DNA of 64,000 nt from Vibrio gangliei (GCF_026001925.1 NZ_AP021869.1:1302001-1366000); one strand, 5' to 3'. Positions 34,912 to 45,341 are shown, numbered from the stretch's first letter. A program made the numbers and translations. The notes: generated by a model not told the origin, from the sequence alone.

Positions 34912-36444
34912 ATGCTAAAACAATTATTATTGGCGACTACCGTTTGTCTTGCCCTTTCTGCTTGTAACGATTCTTCAAGTTCGAGTTCTTCTGAGTCGAA
35001 AGAACCTCTCACTGAACTTACGTTTTCTAATCTATCTAATGCCGCAAGTATTGCTCGGGTTGAAAGTTCAGATGAAGGCTCTCATCTCATCGGTTTTGAT
35101 GCAGATGGTGCGCCTATTGGTGATATTTCAAATGTGAATGTTAACAAATTTACGCCTGTTTCTAATGGTGGATTCGTGGTTGAGGTGGTTGAAGACCATC
35201 ATTCTCTATACCAATATCAAAATTTTGGCGATAGTGTTGAAGATCATGCACCGATTAATCATAACTACCGTAAACCTGTATGGTATTACGTTCAGACTTC
35301 AACATCAGAAGATGGCACAATTTCAATTGGCGAGTATTTTTTAATTTCAGATAATAAGGAAATTCCTGATTTTGTAGGTGAAAATAGCAAAGGTTTATTG
35401 GTTTTTTCAAATGGCGAAACCTTTGATACTAAATCTTATACACGCGGGCATTTTTACAACAGCCTTGAGTTAAATACGGAATCCATTATCGATGCCATCT
35501 CAAAACTAACCGATGAAGATTCAAATGAGTCCATTGCTGAAGTATTACAACAACTCATTGAGAATAAGACGTTAGAAAAAGCGAAACATATAATTCAAAT
35601 AAGTGGTGACACGTTATTATCAACTAGCGAGAACCTTGGCAGTGTATTAATAGAAACAAACAAAGGTGCACCAGCCTCATTCAGTAATGAAATTTGTAAT
35701 AATGATAAACTTACGAATGCACAAAAAGTTACTTGTAAAACGGTAGTGATCCCGGCTATCAATTCTGGCGTGGTTTCTGGCCTAATTGGTATAGATAATA
35801 AGATTAAAAACCTAAGTGATGTAACACAGATCCTTACTATGCATAATTCAGAATTAACCTTATTAAATACTGGATTATTGAACAAGGATGCTGAACTCGA
35901 TGAGTCTTTAGCTGGTGGTTGGGATGGTGAAATTGCTCTTAATCCACACAATCAAAACGACATTCTAACATTTACTTTAAGCCACTCATTTAACGACAAT
36001 ATATGTGGTGATGTAAATAAACAGTGTATCTATTCCGTACAAGAAGTCACATCAGGATCGGTTGGGAATAAAATAACTAGTATTGAAAGCAATTTTGTAC
36101 TCGACGCCAACACCGGCTTTGAAACCGACAGTGAAGCTGGTCAAATCGAAGGCGGTCAGCAAAACTATCTTTGGGTCAACGACGACTACATTGTGATTAA
36201 AGAAGCGCTTCAAATTTCGATTATAGATAGAAAAGCTGGTAACAAGCTACTATCGCCAGTTCTAGCTAATACTGAAATCGACACTATTAACCTCACCAAT
36301 GATAATAAATTGTACATCACAGCTACAGCCACTGACTCATCAGGTCAACCTGCTGCTTATATCTATGATATTACATCAGATGTGATGAGCGATGACATTG
36401 CAAATGGTGAAAAACTTCACGCTTTCAAAGCCTTGGCTAAGTAA
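34912..36444 (+). CDS. Hypothetical lipoprotein
   Basis: A 510-residue protein from ATG 34912, with AGGA upstream. The signal peptide ends at lipobox LSAC (Cys17), followed by a poly-Ser linker. An upstream in-frame ATG at 34801 lies inside the manA terminator and is rejected. The body is acidic, Asn/Ser-rich and beta-rich; the final third (NYLWVNDDYIVIKEALQISIIDRKAG, DNKLYITATATDSSG) reads like propeller or repeat strands. I do not recognise a family. It is flanked by terminators, so it is a single gene. Probably surface or outer-membrane anchored. Confidence 0.65.
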   Translation: MLKQLLLATTVCLALSACNDSSSSSSSESKEPLTELTFSNLSNAASIARVESSDEGSHLIGFDADGAPIGDISNVNVNKFTPVSNGGFVVEVVEDHHSLYQYQNFGDSVEDHAPINHNYRKPVWYYVQTSTSEDGTISIGEYFLISDNKEIPDFVGENSKGLLVFSNGETFDTKSYTRGHFYNSLELNTESIIDAISKLTDEDSNESIAEVLQQLIENKTLEKAKHIIQISGDTLLSTSENLGSVLIETNKGAPASFSNEICNNDKLTNAQKVTCKTVVIPAINSGVVSGLIGIDNKIKNLSDVTQILTMHNSELTLLNTGLLNKDAELDESLAGGWDGEIALNPHNQNDILTFTLSHSFNDNICGDVNKQCIYSVQEVTSGSVGNKITSIESNFVLDANTGFETDSEAGQIEGGQQNYLWVNDDYIVIKEALQISIIDRKAGNKLLSPVLANTEIDTINLTNDNKLYITATATDSSGQPAAYIYDITSDVMSDDIANGEKLHAFKALAK

Positions 36445-36463
36445 TCATCGCCCTATTTGATCA

Positions 36464-36497
36464 AGCGCCTAACTGCACTCAGCTAGGCGCTTTTTTT
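36464..36497 (+). terminator. Terminator after the lipoprotein gene
   Basis: AGCGCCTA pairs with TAGGCGCT around 12 bases, followed by a T7 run. Confidence 0.92.
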
Positions 36498-36565
36498 GCC
36501 CGTAAGAAAAAATAATTTCACACACTTTCAAAATTTGACGGGTATCACATAGCTTTCATATCGTC

Positions 36566-36571
36566 TATAAT
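36566..36571 (+). promoter_or_regulatory. -10 element upstream of ybiT
   Basis: A consensus TATAAT followed by a GC-rich discriminator GCGCGC. No good -35 at 16-18 bp. It would give a 5' leader of about 100 bases containing a four-codon ORF (36673-36687). Confidence 0.5.
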
Positions 36572-36680
36572 GCGCGCTAATTCATCAGCACGGGTTAATG
36601 GGTTTTGCTAATACCATAACCTCTGACCCAGTATGGCTGAAACGACATCAACATAAAGTTCAAACCAGAGGAATGCCGTT

Positions 36681-38273
36681 ATCTTAAGCACAGCAAACAT
36701 CACCATGCAATTTGGTGCTAAACCCCTATTCGAAAACATCTCGGTAAAATTCGGCGACGGTAACCGTTACGGCCTTATTGGTGCCAATGGTTGTGGTAAA
36801 TCCACCTTTATGAAGATCTTAAGCGGTGAGCTTGAACCAAGTTCTGGTAACGTAAGTTATGACCCGAACGAACGTGTCGCTAAGCTGAACCAGGATCAGT
36901 TCGCCTACGAAGAATTCACAGTTATTGATACTGTCATCATGGGCCACAAAGAATTATGGGAAGTAAAAGTAGAACGTGACCGCATCTATTCTTTAGCTGA
37001 AATGAGCGAAGAAGACGGCATGAAAGTGGCTGATCTTGAAACGCAATTTGCAGAAATGGATGGCTACACAGCAGAATCTCGTGCTGGAGATTTACTACTG
37101 TCTGTTGGTATTCCGACTGAACAACATTGGGGCCCAATGAGTGAAATTGCTCCTGGTTGGAAACTGCGTGTGCTGTTGGCTCAAGTACTTTTTGCTGATC
37201 CAAATATCATGCTACTTGATGAACCAACCAACAACTTGGACATGGACACTATTCGTTGGTTAGAAGAAACCCTAAATCAACGTAACTGCACCATGATCAT
37301 CATCTCGCACGACCGTCACTTCCTAAATGAAGTTTGTACGCACATGGCAGATATCGATTACGGTGAATTACGAGTCTACCCTGGTAACTACGATGACTAC
37401 ATGTTTGCAGCGACGCAAGCTCGTGAACGTCTATTGGCCGATAACGCAAAGAAGAAAGCACAAATTGCTGAGTTACAAACCTTCGTATCTCGCTTCTCGG
37501 CTAACGCATCGAAAGCAAAACAAGCGACTTCTCGTGCGAAGCAAATTGATAAAATTCAATTAGAAGAAGTGAAAGCATCAAGTCGTCAAAACCCTTTCAT
37601 TCGCTTTGAGCAATCAAAAGAGTTGTTCCGTAACGCGCTTGAGATTGAAAATTTATCTCAGGGATTCGAAACAACGCTGTTTGATAAATTTAATGCTATC
37701 TTTGAAGTAGGTGAACGTGTTGCCATCATCGGTGAAAACGGTGTGGGTAAAACTACCCTATTAAACACTTTGGCTGGCGTACTAGAACCAAAAACAGGTT
37801 TCTATAAGTGGTCTGAAAACTCTAATATTGGTTACTACGCACAAGACCATGCCCATGAATTTGCGGAAGATCTAACCGTATTTGATTGGATGGCGCAATG
37901 GCGTCAAGAAGGCGATGATGAGCAAGTGGTTCGTAGCTTCCTAGGCCGTATGCTATTTGGTCAGGATGACATTAAAAAACGCGTTCAAGTACTTTCCGGT
38001 GGTGAGCAAGGGCGCATGTTGCTTGGCAAACTGATGATGCACAAACCGAATATGTTGTTGATGGATGAACCAACCAACCACATGGATATGGAGTCAATCG
38101 AATCATTGAACTTGGCGCTAGAAAACTACAAAGGCACCCTATTCTTTGTATCTCATGACCGCCAATTTGTGTCATCGCTTGCAACTCGTATTCTTGAGAT
38201 CCGTGATGGTCAAATCCATGACTTCCGTGGTACTTATGATGAGTTCTTAAAAGCACGTGCTGCAACGGCTTAA
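36681..38273 (+). CDS. ybiT: ABC-F family ATPase YbiT
   Basis: A translation factor-like ABC-F protein with two ABC domains and no membrane part. First Walker A GANGCGKS and [19 protein letters not shown]; linker with [19 protein letters not shown]; second Walker A GENGVGKT, signature LSGGEQGR and [11 protein letters not shown]. It matches E. coli YbiT nearly throughout. The first plain ATG (36705) falls eight codons inside the conserved N-terminus. Homology ([12 protein letters not shown] against LVSSNVTMQFG) continues back to an ATC at 36681, where AGAGGA is eight bases upstream. So the start is either a rare ATC codon or a shortened ATG form; I give the homology-based start. Confidence 0.85.
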   Translation: MLSTANITMQFGAKPLFENISVKFGDGNRYGLIGANGCGKSTFMKILSGELEPSSGNVSYDPNERVAKLNQDQFAYEEFTVIDTVIMGHKELWEVKVERDRIYSLAEMSEEDGMKVADLETQFAEMDGYTAESRAGDLLLSVGIPTEQHWGPMSEIAPGWKLRVLLAQVLFADPNIMLLDEPTNNLDMDTIRWLEETLNQRNCTMIIISHDRHFLNEVCTHMADIDYGELRVYPGNYDDYMFAATQARERLLADNAKKKAQIAELQTFVSRFSANASKAKQATSRAKQIDKIQLEEVKASSRQNPFIRFEQSKELFRNALEIENLSQGFETTLFDKFNAIFEVGERVAIIGENGVGKTTLLNTLAGVLEPKTGFYKWSENSNIGYYAQDHAHEFAEDLTVFDWMAQWRQEGDDEQVVRSFLGRMLFGQDDIKKRVQVLSGGEQGRMLLGKLMMHKPNMLLMDEPTNHMDMESIESLNLALENYKGTLFFVSHDRQFVSSLATRILEIRDGQIHDFRGTYDEFLKARAATA

Positions 38274-38300
38274 CTCATATTGCACGATAGACTAATTTCG

Positions 38301-38358
38301 TAATAAACAATAGTTAGTAATAAACAATAGTTAGTAATAAACAATAGTTAGTAATAAA
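38301..38358. repeat. 17-bp tandem repeat, three full copies plus 7 bp
   Basis: TAATAAACAATAGTTAG is repeated perfectly at 38301, 38318 and 38335, then TAATAAA. It lies between the ybiT stop and a secreted-protein gene. An unstable, AT-rich array. Confidence 0.95.
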
Positions 38359-38442
38359 TCATACAACCATAGATTGAAGTTGTAATCCGAGTCTTTAAAC
38401 ACAATTGCAACTTCAATCACAAAGGCTACGTAAGGAAATACT

Positions 38443-38841
38443 ATGAGATTGAGTACATTTGTTGTTAGCTTGGCTCTTGCTGTTTCGTCTTCAAGCTTTG
38501 CTGGCATTATTAAGCCTGATTGTGATGCATCAAAAGCAGCTAAAAATGCGGCTTTAGAAAGTACCGTCGGTGTCAGTGGTCGCTGCGATGCAGAAAAAAC
38601 AGCGAAACAAGCCAAAAATGAAGCCGCTGATAACATTAACGATCATGTCGACAATGCAAAAGATGCGGCTAATGATAAAGTAGACAATGTGAAATCAAGC
38701 ACAGCAGATAAGGTTCAAGGAACAAAAGACGCTGTATCTGATACTAAAAACGATGTTACAGAGAAAGCCTCTCAAGCATCCGATAAAGCAGAACAATTTA
38801 AAGATGCACCGGTAAAAACAGTCGTCGAAGGTTCTAACTAA
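38443..38841 (+). CDS. Secreted LEA-like alanine/lysine/aspartate-rich protein
   Basis: A 132-residue protein with signal peptide MRLSTFVVSLALAVSSSSFA and mature start GIIKPDCD. Two Cys (in PDCDASKAA and GRCDAEKTA) could form a disulfide. The rest is an amphipathic, charged helix with 11-residue-like repeats: DNAKDAANDKVDN, STADKVQGTKDAV, TEKASQASDKAEQF. This is the composition of late-embryogenesis-abundant and YtxH-like stress proteins. AAGGAAATACT precedes the ATG. No named family is recognised. A periplasmic stress role is a guess from composition. Confidence 0.7.
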   Translation: MRLSTFVVSLALAVSSSSFAGIIKPDCDASKAAKNAALESTVGVSGRCDAEKTAKQAKNEAADNINDHVDNAKDAANDKVDNVKSSTADKVQGTKDAVSDTKNDVTEKASQASDKAEQFKDAPVKTVVEGSN

Positions 38842-38911
38842 CCTCTTATCACTGTTGAATAAACCGCATTACACTTTGCAACGTTACAGGTTGTACAGTC
38901 ACAAAATAAAG

Positions 38912-38946
38912 AAGGGAGCCGCAACTGCTGTGGCTCCCTTTTCTTT
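38912..38946. terminator. Bidirectional terminator, LEA-like gene / ackA
   Basis: AAGGGAGCC pairs with GGCTCCCTT; TTCTTT follows on plus and CTTTATTTT on minus. Confidence 0.9.
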
Positions 38947-38980
38947 ACCTATAACTAAAAAGTAGCGTCTTACTTTAATT

Positions 38981-40171
38981 TTACTTCATCAAAGCAACCG
39001 ACTCTTGAGCAATAACAAACTCTTCGTTGGTTGGAATAACCATGGCCACTGGAGAATCTTCGGTTGTAATGATGCCTTCTTCACCAAAACGTGCGTCCGC
39101 ATCCGCTTGTTCGTTTTCTTTGTAGCCGAAGATTTTCAAGTAACGAAGAATTTCACGACGAATTGGTAGTGCGTTTTCACCAATACCACCAGTGAAAATG
39201 ATTCCGTCTAGGTTATCTAGCGCCACCATGTATGAACCGATATATTTCGCGACACGGTAAGTAAAGACTTCAAACGCTAATTTAGCGCCTTCATGCCCTT
39301 CTTCCATCGCTTCCAAAATACCACGAGCATCACTGGTTAAACCAGAAACACCTAAGAAGCCAGATTTCTTGTTTAATGTTTCAAATACTTTTTCTTGAGT
39401 CCAACCTTTGTTCATCAAAAATTCAATGATACCTGGATCAAGGTCACCACAACGCGTCCCCATCATAAGGCCAGCCAGTGGCGTGAAGCCCATGCTGGTA
39501 TCTACACTCTTACCATTTTTGATCGCACATACTGAGGCACCGTTACCTAGGTGTACAGAAATGAAACTCGACTCTTCAATCGGTTTATTGATCATTTTCG
39601 CTGCTTCACGGCTTACGTAGTAATGGCTCGTGCCGTGGAAACCATAACGACGGATTTTGAATTCATCATATAAGGTTTTATCAATTGCACCAGTGTATGC
39701 TTTAGCAGGCATTGTTTGGTGGAAAGCGGTGTCGAATACAGCGAATTGAGGAAGAGATGGGAAAGCTTTTAATGCAGATTTAATACCAATGACATTAGCA
39801 GGAGCATGAAGCGGAGCGAGTTCTTTAACTGATTCAATATCTTTTAACACTTGCTCATCAATTTGAACCGTTTTCGTAAACTTCTCACCGCCATGTACGA
39901 TACGATGGCCAACCGCAATCACTTCATCTGTCAAACCATAGTCAGCCACAATATCAACTAATTTTTGAATCGCGATTTGGTGGTGGCTTTCTTCACCAAC
40001 GATTGAGATTTCTTGTTTCTGTCCCTGGTGCTTCCAACTCATTCTTGAATCTTCTAGCCCAAAACACTCACCAAGCCCTGTTAATACGGCATCCCCTGTG
40101 ACTGAGTTGATAACGGCAAATTTCAGTGAAGAGCTGCCGGAATTGATCACTAATACATATTGATTTGACAT
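38981..40171 (-). CDS. ackA: Acetate kinase
   Basis: A 396-residue ASKHA kinase interconverting acetyl phosphate and acetate with ADP/ATP. Seen: VLVINSGSSSLKFAV, VGHRIVHGGEKF, FDTAFHQTMP, YGFHGTSHYYVS, SVHLGNGASVCAIKNGKSVDTSMG, TRCGDLDPGI and IIFTGGIGENA. Length matches E. coli AckA (400). pta, its usual downstream partner, is not adjacent here; the gene is followed by a terminator. A possible FNR site lies upstream. Confidence 0.96.
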   Translation of the reverse strand: MSNQYVLVINSGSSSLKFAVINSVTGDAVLTGLGECFGLEDSRMSWKHQGQKQEISIVGEESHHQIAIQKLVDIVADYGLTDEVIAVGHRIVHGGEKFTKTVQIDEQVLKDIESVKELAPLHAPANVIGIKSALKAFPSLPQFAVFDTAFHQTMPAKAYTGAIDKTLYDEFKIRRYGFHGTSHYYVSREAAKMINKPIEESSFISVHLGNGASVCAIKNGKSVDTSMGFTPLAGLMMGTRCGDLDPGIIEFLMNKGWTQEKVFETLNKKSGFLGVSGLTSDARGILEAMEEGHEGAKLAFEVFTYRVAKYIGSYMVALDNLDGIIFTGGIGENALPIRREILRYLKIFGYKENEQADADARFGEEGIITTEDSPVAMVIPTNEEFVIAQESVALMK

Positions 40172-40302
40172 GAGATTCTCTTTCTACGTTTTGTGAAGAT
40201 AAACACTATAGTCGTGAATAGTGTTATTTGCATTACATTATTCAATATTTTTTTAATCTTTCAACTTTATTTTGGTCATTTCAGATTTGAGTAATAATTT
40301 GC

Positions 40303-40316
40303 TTGATCTAAAACAA
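40303..40316. promoter_or_regulatory. Possible FNR site upstream of ackA
   Basis: TTGAT-CTAA-AACAA matches the FNR consensus TTGAT-N4-ATCAA at 9 of 10 positions. It is about 130 bases before the ackA start, in the ackA-deaD gap. Anaerobic control of ackA is known in E. coli. Confidence 0.45.
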
Positions 40317-40383
40317 GGGTTCATTTCTTTTAGAGAATAAATAAATTCGTTAACTAACCTCAGATGAGGTTAACTACAAACGT

Positions 40384-40419
40384 AAAAAAGCCGAGACAAC
40401 ATTTCGTTATCTCGGCCTT
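40384..40419 (-). terminator. Terminator of deaD
   Basis: GCCGAGA and TCTCGGC arms with a T6 run on the minus strand, 33 bases after the deaD stop. Confidence 0.9.
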
Positions 40420-40451
40420 AAGATCTTGTTTGGTAACGTTAGTTAAAGCTA

Positions 40452-42314
40452 TTAACCTTCGCGGTTACCGCGTGGTGCAGATGCTTTTCCTTTAGGGCCA
40501 CGGTTACGGTCGAAACGACGCTCACCATTACCACCATCGCGACGACCACGGTGACCTTCACCACGTCCACCACGGAAACCACCACCATCACGACCGCCGT
40601 CGCGACGAGGACCACCAGAACGAGGGCCACGTGATTCACGGAAATCATCAAAATCACACACGACTGCACCCACTTCTTTTTGGCGGATACGCAGCTTCTT
40701 CAGTTTACCAGCAACTTCAGATGTCATTGCTTTTGGTAACTGTACGAATGTGTGGCCTTGAGCCAGTTTAATTGCACCGATTGAATGCTTAGTTAAGCCA
40801 AGCTCGTTTGCTAATGCACCAACGATATCCTTCACTTGTACGCCGCTGTCACGACCAACTTGCAATTGGTAAGTATCCCAATCTTGCTTGTTGCCACCAA
40901 ATGAACGACCTTCGCCACGGCCACCGTCACGAGGGTTTTCACGACGCTCACGACGACGCTTATTATCACGCTCGATCGCTTCAATCATCGGATCTGGACC
41001 TTTATAGAATAAAGGACGCTTACCTTGTTGGCGCTTAAGTAAAATAGCCGCTAATGTCGCTGCATCTACATCTAAAGACGCTTGTAGCTTTTCAATCAAC
41101 TCAACAAAGCTTTCTAGTGATGCGTTGTCTTTATCGGCTTCAAGCTCTGCGCTTAATTTCACTAGACGCGCTTCTGCCACTTTATCGCGTTGTGGAAGTT
41201 GGATTTCTTCCATGCTTGATTTCGTCACACGCTCAATAGTGCGAAGCATACGCATTTGGTTAGTGCGAACAAGTAGAATTGCTTTACCAGTACGTCCCGC
41301 ACGGCCAGTACGACCAATACGGTGGATGTATGATTCAGTATCAAACGGGATATCGTAGTTGAACACGTGCGTAATACGAGGCACATCAAGGCCACGAGCT
41401 ACAACATCTGTTGCCACTAGAATATCAATCACGCCACGTTTGATGTTATCAACGGTGCGCTCACGTTGAGCTTGAGGAATATCTCCATGTAATGCTGCTG
41501 ATTTGAAACCACGAGCAGTTAACCAATCTGATAGACGTTCAGTATCTTGGCGAGTACGAACGAATACGATTGATGCATCAGTGTCTTCAGTTTCAAGTAG
41601 ACGAGTCATTGCTTCATCTTTTTCTACGCCCTTCACTACCCAGAAGTTTTGTTCAACTTTGGCAACCGTACGGTTTTCACCAGCAACGTCAACACGAGCT
41701 GGATTACGCAAGAAGCGGTCGACAATGGTTTTTACCATCGGAGGCATAGTGGCAGAGAATAGAACACGTTGTGCAGATTCAGGTGCTTGTTCCATGATCC
41801 AAGTAACATCATCAACAAAGCCCATTTTCAACATTTCATCCGCTTCATCTAGAACGAAAGTTTTTACTTCATCTAAATGTAGAGAACGACGATTAATCAG
41901 GTCTTTAACACGTCCCGGTGTACCCACAACAATGTGAGAACCTTTCTTCAGAGCGCGCATTTGATCAACGATTGAAGCACCACCGTAGATTTCAGTGACA
42001 CTTAAGCCCTTAATATTTTGGCCTAATGTTTTGATTTCTGCAGCTACTTGAATCGCTAACTCACGAGTTGGCGCCATGATGATAGTTTGTGGTTTGTATT
42101 GCTTAAGATCGATTTTATTCAAGATCGGCAAAGAGAAAGCAGCCGTTTTACCGGTACCAGTCTGTGCTTTACCTAATGCATCTTTACCTTCTAATAGGTG
42201 TGGGATAGATGCAGCTTGAATTGGAGTTGGAGTTTCAAATCCCATCGAGTTTAGAGCAGAAAGAATATCTGAGTTAAGATCTAGATCGACGAATTTGATT
42301 TGATTTTCTGACAT
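40452..42314 (-). CDS. deaD: DEAD-box RNA helicase DeaD/CsdA
   Basis: A 620-residue cold-shock helicase for ribosome biogenesis and mRNA decay. Helicase motifs: TPIQAASIP, AQTGTGKT, PTRELAIQ, VGTPGRVKDL, VLDEADEMLKMGF, LFSATMP, ATDVVARGLDVP and HRIGRTGRAGR. A dimerisation/helical region follows from ~residue 380. Then comes the RNA-binding domain (DTYQLQVGRDSGVQVKDIVG...) and an Arg/Gly-rich tail with RGG repeats. DEADEMLKMGF and this tail separate it from the RhlE protein at 10037. It diverges from rnb across 402 bases. Confidence 0.95.
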   Translation of the reverse strand: MSENQIKFVDLDLNSDILSALNSMGFETPTPIQAASIPHLLEGKDALGKAQTGTGKTAAFSLPILNKIDLKQYKPQTIIMAPTRELAIQVAAEIKTLGQNIKGLSVTEIYGGASIVDQMRALKKGSHIVVGTPGRVKDLINRRSLHLDEVKTFVLDEADEMLKMGFVDDVTWIMEQAPESAQRVLFSATMPPMVKTIVDRFLRNPARVDVAGENRTVAKVEQNFWVVKGVEKDEAMTRLLETEDTDASIVFVRTRQDTERLSDWLTARGFKSAALHGDIPQAQRERTVDNIKRGVIDILVATDVVARGLDVPRITHVFNYDIPFDTESYIHRIGRTGRAGRTGKAILLVRTNQMRMLRTIERVTKSSMEEIQLPQRDKVAEARLVKLSAELEADKDNASLESFVELIEKLQASLDVDAATLAAILLKRQQGKRPLFYKGPDPMIEAIERDNKRRRERRENPRDGGRGEGRSFGGNKQDWDTYQLQVGRDSGVQVKDIVGALANELGLTKHSIGAIKLAQGHTFVQLPKAMTSEVAGKLKKLRIRQKEVGAVVCDFDDFRESRGPRSGGPRRDGGRDGGGFRGGRGEGHRGRRDGGNGERRFDRNRGPKGKASAPRGNREG

Positions 42315-42716
42315 GGGGTTCCTACTAATTTTAAGGAAAATCTCGGTCCCATTCAGCTCAACTACCTCTAATACCTACCCTAACATCTAGTATCCATACA
42401 CATCATGGATTAGGTAGAAAACGCCTTAAGCTGTGGCGGGACATCTATAAGGGAGGCGCATTCTGCCTGATAAACATAAAAAAAGCTAGGAAAAATTGAA
42501 TTTCATCACATTTTTATGCTTATCTGTCCATATTTTATAAATAACATGGCACAACCGTTATAAATAGACATCTACAAGTCTAAAGTTTGAAAAATAACTT
42601 CATTTCTTATCCACCTTATCTCATCACTTTTACTGTAATAAAGTGGTAATCCCTTATTGCAATCATTATAGTGTGCCGATAAATTTTCACTCAAAAATAG
42701 TTAAAGAAAGACATCT
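42315..42716. other. Long divergent intergenic region deaD/rnb
   Basis: 402 bases without a gene. The deaD side could be a long 5' leader, as known for E. coli deaD. A TATAGT -10-like box lies at 42667-42672, about 45 bases before rnb. I see no riboswitch consensus or repeat; no clear -35 could be set. Confidence 0.45.
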
Positions 42717-44777
42717 ATGTTTTCAGACAACCCGTTACTCGCGCAACTAAAGCAGCAAATGAAAGAAAACCTACCGAAAAAAGAAGGTACGGTAAAAGCG
42801 ACCGATAAATCATTTGGTTTCTTAGAAGTGGATAGCAAAAACAGCTACTTCATAGCGCCTAGCTTTATGAAGAAGTGCATTCATGGCGATAAAGTCGTCG
42901 CGATTATTCGTTCTGAAAACGATAAAGAAAGTGCAGAACCCGATGAGCTTATCGAGCCCGCCCTTACCCGCTTTATTGCACGCATCAAACTTTTTAAAGG
43001 CCGTTTAAATGTTGTGCCAGACCATCCACAGCTGAAAAAACTATCTTTAAAAGCTAAAGCGCGTAAAGGGGTAAACCCAGAAACACTAAAAGATGGTGAT
43101 TGGGTTGTGGCTCATCTCGTTGACCACCCGCTGGCTAAAGATTGCGATAAAGATGCTTTCTTTGTTGAGATCTCAGAAAAAATCACCGATGCCGACGACA
43201 AGATCGCGCCTTGGTGGGTAACGCTGGCACAAAATGATTTGCCTAATAGCGAACCTCAAGGGTTGCCTGAAGGTGAAACGTGGCGACTAAAAGACGATGA
43301 AGCATTAGAACGTCGTGATTTAACTGATATCCCATTTGTGACCATCGATGGTGAATCGACCAAAGATATGGATGATGCGCTTTACGCAGAGCAATTAGAC
43401 AACGGCGACTTTAAAGTCACGATTGCGATTGCCGATCCAACTGCCTACATCACGCCCGATTCAGACATGGATGCCGTTGCACGTAAGCGTGGCTTCACAA
43501 TCTATCTTCCTGGCCGCAATATTCCAATGTTGCCGCGTGATCTTGCCGATGATCTTTGTTCATTAAAGCAAGATGAACTTCGTGCGGCACTATGCTGTAC
43601 TGTGACTGTTTCAAAAGATGGCGTCATAGCTGATGATATCGAATTCTTTGCCGCCAATATCAAATCACACGCTCGTTTAGTTTATGATCATGTATCTGAC
43701 TGGTTAGAAACTGGAAACTGCACAAATTGGAATCCAAGCGAACAAATTGCGACCGTCGTCTCTACTCTGCATAAATTCGCGCAAGCTCGAGCACAATGGC
43801 GTCAAAATAATGCGGTCGTTTTCCCAGATCGCCCAGACTACCGTTTTGAACTGAGCGAGGATAATGACGTCGTGGCCATTCATGCCGATATGCGTCGCAC
43901 AGCTAATAAGTTGGTTGAAGAATCTATGATTACCGCCAATATCTGTGCAGGTAAAGCGCTAAAATCAGCATTCAACTCTGGTATTTTTAATACTCATGCC
44001 GGCTTTAAAGAAGACAAAGTTAAAGATGTGATTGAATTGACAAATCCATCTGGTGAATTGCCTTTCACGGCGGAAAGCATTGTTACTTTAGAAGGCTTTA
44101 GTGCACTACGTCGTTGGTTAGCAAGCCAAGAAGAAAATTATTTAGATAACCGTATTCGCAAATACCAAGCATACAGTGAAATCAACCATAAGCCTGAGCA
44201 ACATTTTGCTATGGGACTAGATATCTATGCCACTTGGACTTCTCCGATCCGTAAATATGGCGATATGATCAACCATCGTATGCTCAAAGCTCTGATCTTA
44301 AACAAAGAGCCCGTGCAGACACCAGATGAAACCATTGGTGAAGAATTATCGTTATGCCGTCGTTTCCACAACATGGCAGAACGTAATGTATCCGATTGGT
44401 TGTATGCCCGTACCTTAATCAAAGAACCAGAAAACGGTACCGTATTCCAAGCAGAAATCTTTGATATCAGCCGTGCTGGTGCTCGAGTTCGCTTACTAGA
44501 AAATGGTGCTGCCGCTTTCATTCCATGTTCGCAAATCATGGACAACAAAGAGCGTATTTCAGCTTCACGTGAATTAGGTACCATTGAAATTGATGGCAAT
44601 GTTGAGTTAAAACTAGGTGATGTAATTGAGGTTACTCTCACTAATGTCAGCATTGAAAATCGCAGCATTGTGGCAAAACCAACACAAGCCTTTGCGCCAT
44701 TACCTGAAAGTTCAAATGCAGAATCTAATGACGCGAATAACGCAGAAGTGGAAAATGCGGAATTGAAATCAGAATAA
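42717..44777 (+). CDS. rnb: Exoribonuclease II
   Basis: A 686-residue 3'-5' exonuclease. N-terminal cold-shock-type OB domains begin [17 protein letters not shown] and [16 protein letters not shown]. The RNB catalytic core has [19 protein letters not shown] (the Asp cluster), [24 protein letters not shown] and [19 protein letters not shown]-terminal S1 domain has [27 protein letters not shown]. It tracks E. coli RNase II. An acidic tail of about 25 residues ([19 protein letters not shown]) is extra. A terminator follows. Confidence 0.95.
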   Translation: MFSDNPLLAQLKQQMKENLPKKEGTVKATDKSFGFLEVDSKNSYFIAPSFMKKCIHGDKVVAIIRSENDKESAEPDELIEPALTRFIARIKLFKGRLNVVPDHPQLKKLSLKAKARKGVNPETLKDGDWVVAHLVDHPLAKDCDKDAFFVEISEKITDADDKIAPWWVTLAQNDLPNSEPQGLPEGETWRLKDDEALERRDLTDIPFVTIDGESTKDMDDALYAEQLDNGDFKVTIAIADPTAYITPDSDMDAVARKRGFTIYLPGRNIPMLPRDLADDLCSLKQDELRAALCCTVTVSKDGVIADDIEFFAANIKSHARLVYDHVSDWLETGNCTNWNPSEQIATVVSTLHKFAQARAQWRQNNAVVFPDRPDYRFELSEDNDVVAIHADMRRTANKLVEESMITANICAGKALKSAFNSGIFNTHAGFKEDKVKDVIELTNPSGELPFTAESIVTLEGFSALRRWLASQEENYLDNRIRKYQAYSEINHKPEQHFAMGLDIYATWTSPIRKYGDMINHRMLKALILNKEPVQTPDETIGEELSLCRRFHNMAERNVSDWLYARTLIKEPENGTVFQAEIFDISRAGARVRLLENGAAAFIPCSQIMDNKERISASRELGTIEIDGNVELKLGDVIEVTLTNVSIENRSIVAKPTQAFAPLPESSNAESNDANNAEVENAELKSE

Positions 44778-44793
44778 GAGAATTATGACCAAT

Positions 44794-44820
44794 AAAGGCT
44801 ACCCACTCCGGTAGCCTTTT
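44794..44820 (+). terminator. Terminator of rnb
   Basis: A perfect 10-bp stem AAAGGCTACC / GGTAGCCTTT with a 6-base loop. Confidence 0.9.
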
Positions 44821-44890
44821 CATTATCCAATTCCTATTTAAAGCAATTCAAATTGTGCATTACGTATCTATCATGTATAGATGTCAGAGT

Positions 44891-45256
44891 TCAACGCCAT
44901 ATACACTCTTCCGCATCCTTTTCAATTACAGCCAATAAGATTAACGCCTCTTTATGAGCAAAATGGACGGGGTGTGGCACCCACTCGGCTTCTGGCTGAA
45001 AGTGTTCTTCGGCGCTATTAATATAAAGCTCCCACATAGCGTGGTTCACATCGTACTGCAATTTAGCCACCTCAATTGCATGATCTGAATGCATAGAATC
45101 GACGGAGTAAATCTCATTGGAAAAAATCAAACGCATTTGTGATTCATCACTTTCAAAGCAAGCCTTACCTTGTCCAAAAGGAACACTACCATTTCGGTAA
45201 TGACACAATTGCTCAGCACGTTTCATTATGCGGCGCCAATCTAATTCCGTGATCAT
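44891..45256 (-). CDS. Hypothetical protein
   Basis: A 121-residue soluble protein, acidic, rich in His, Glu and Trp, no signal peptide. GGAGG stands six bases before the ATG, which strongly supports translation. Composition (HYRNGSVPFGQGKACFESDES) does not point to a family that I can name. It lies between the rnb terminator and the divergent phosphate-binding gene. Confidence 0.6.
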   Translation of the reverse strand: MITELDWRRIMKRAEQLCHYRNGSVPFGQGKACFESDESQMRLIFSNEIYSVDSMHSDHAIEVAKLQYDVNHAMWELYINSAEEHFQPEAEWVPHPVHFAHKEALILLAVIEKDAEECIWR

Positions 45257-45341
45257 ATGATACCTCCATCTTGAGTATAACCTCTAAATGAAAAACCGCG
45301 CTTGGTTGTGGTATTCTGCACACTCACTTCCAATTAACCTT

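Noticed and set aside
41503..41937. 144-codon ORF antisense to deaD
   Set aside because: Mirror of a strongly conserved helicase core; Ser/Arg/Thr-rich composition typical of a shadow frame.
44225..44668. 147-codon ORF antisense to rnb
   Set aside because: Shadow frame over the catalytic and S1 domains of RNase II.
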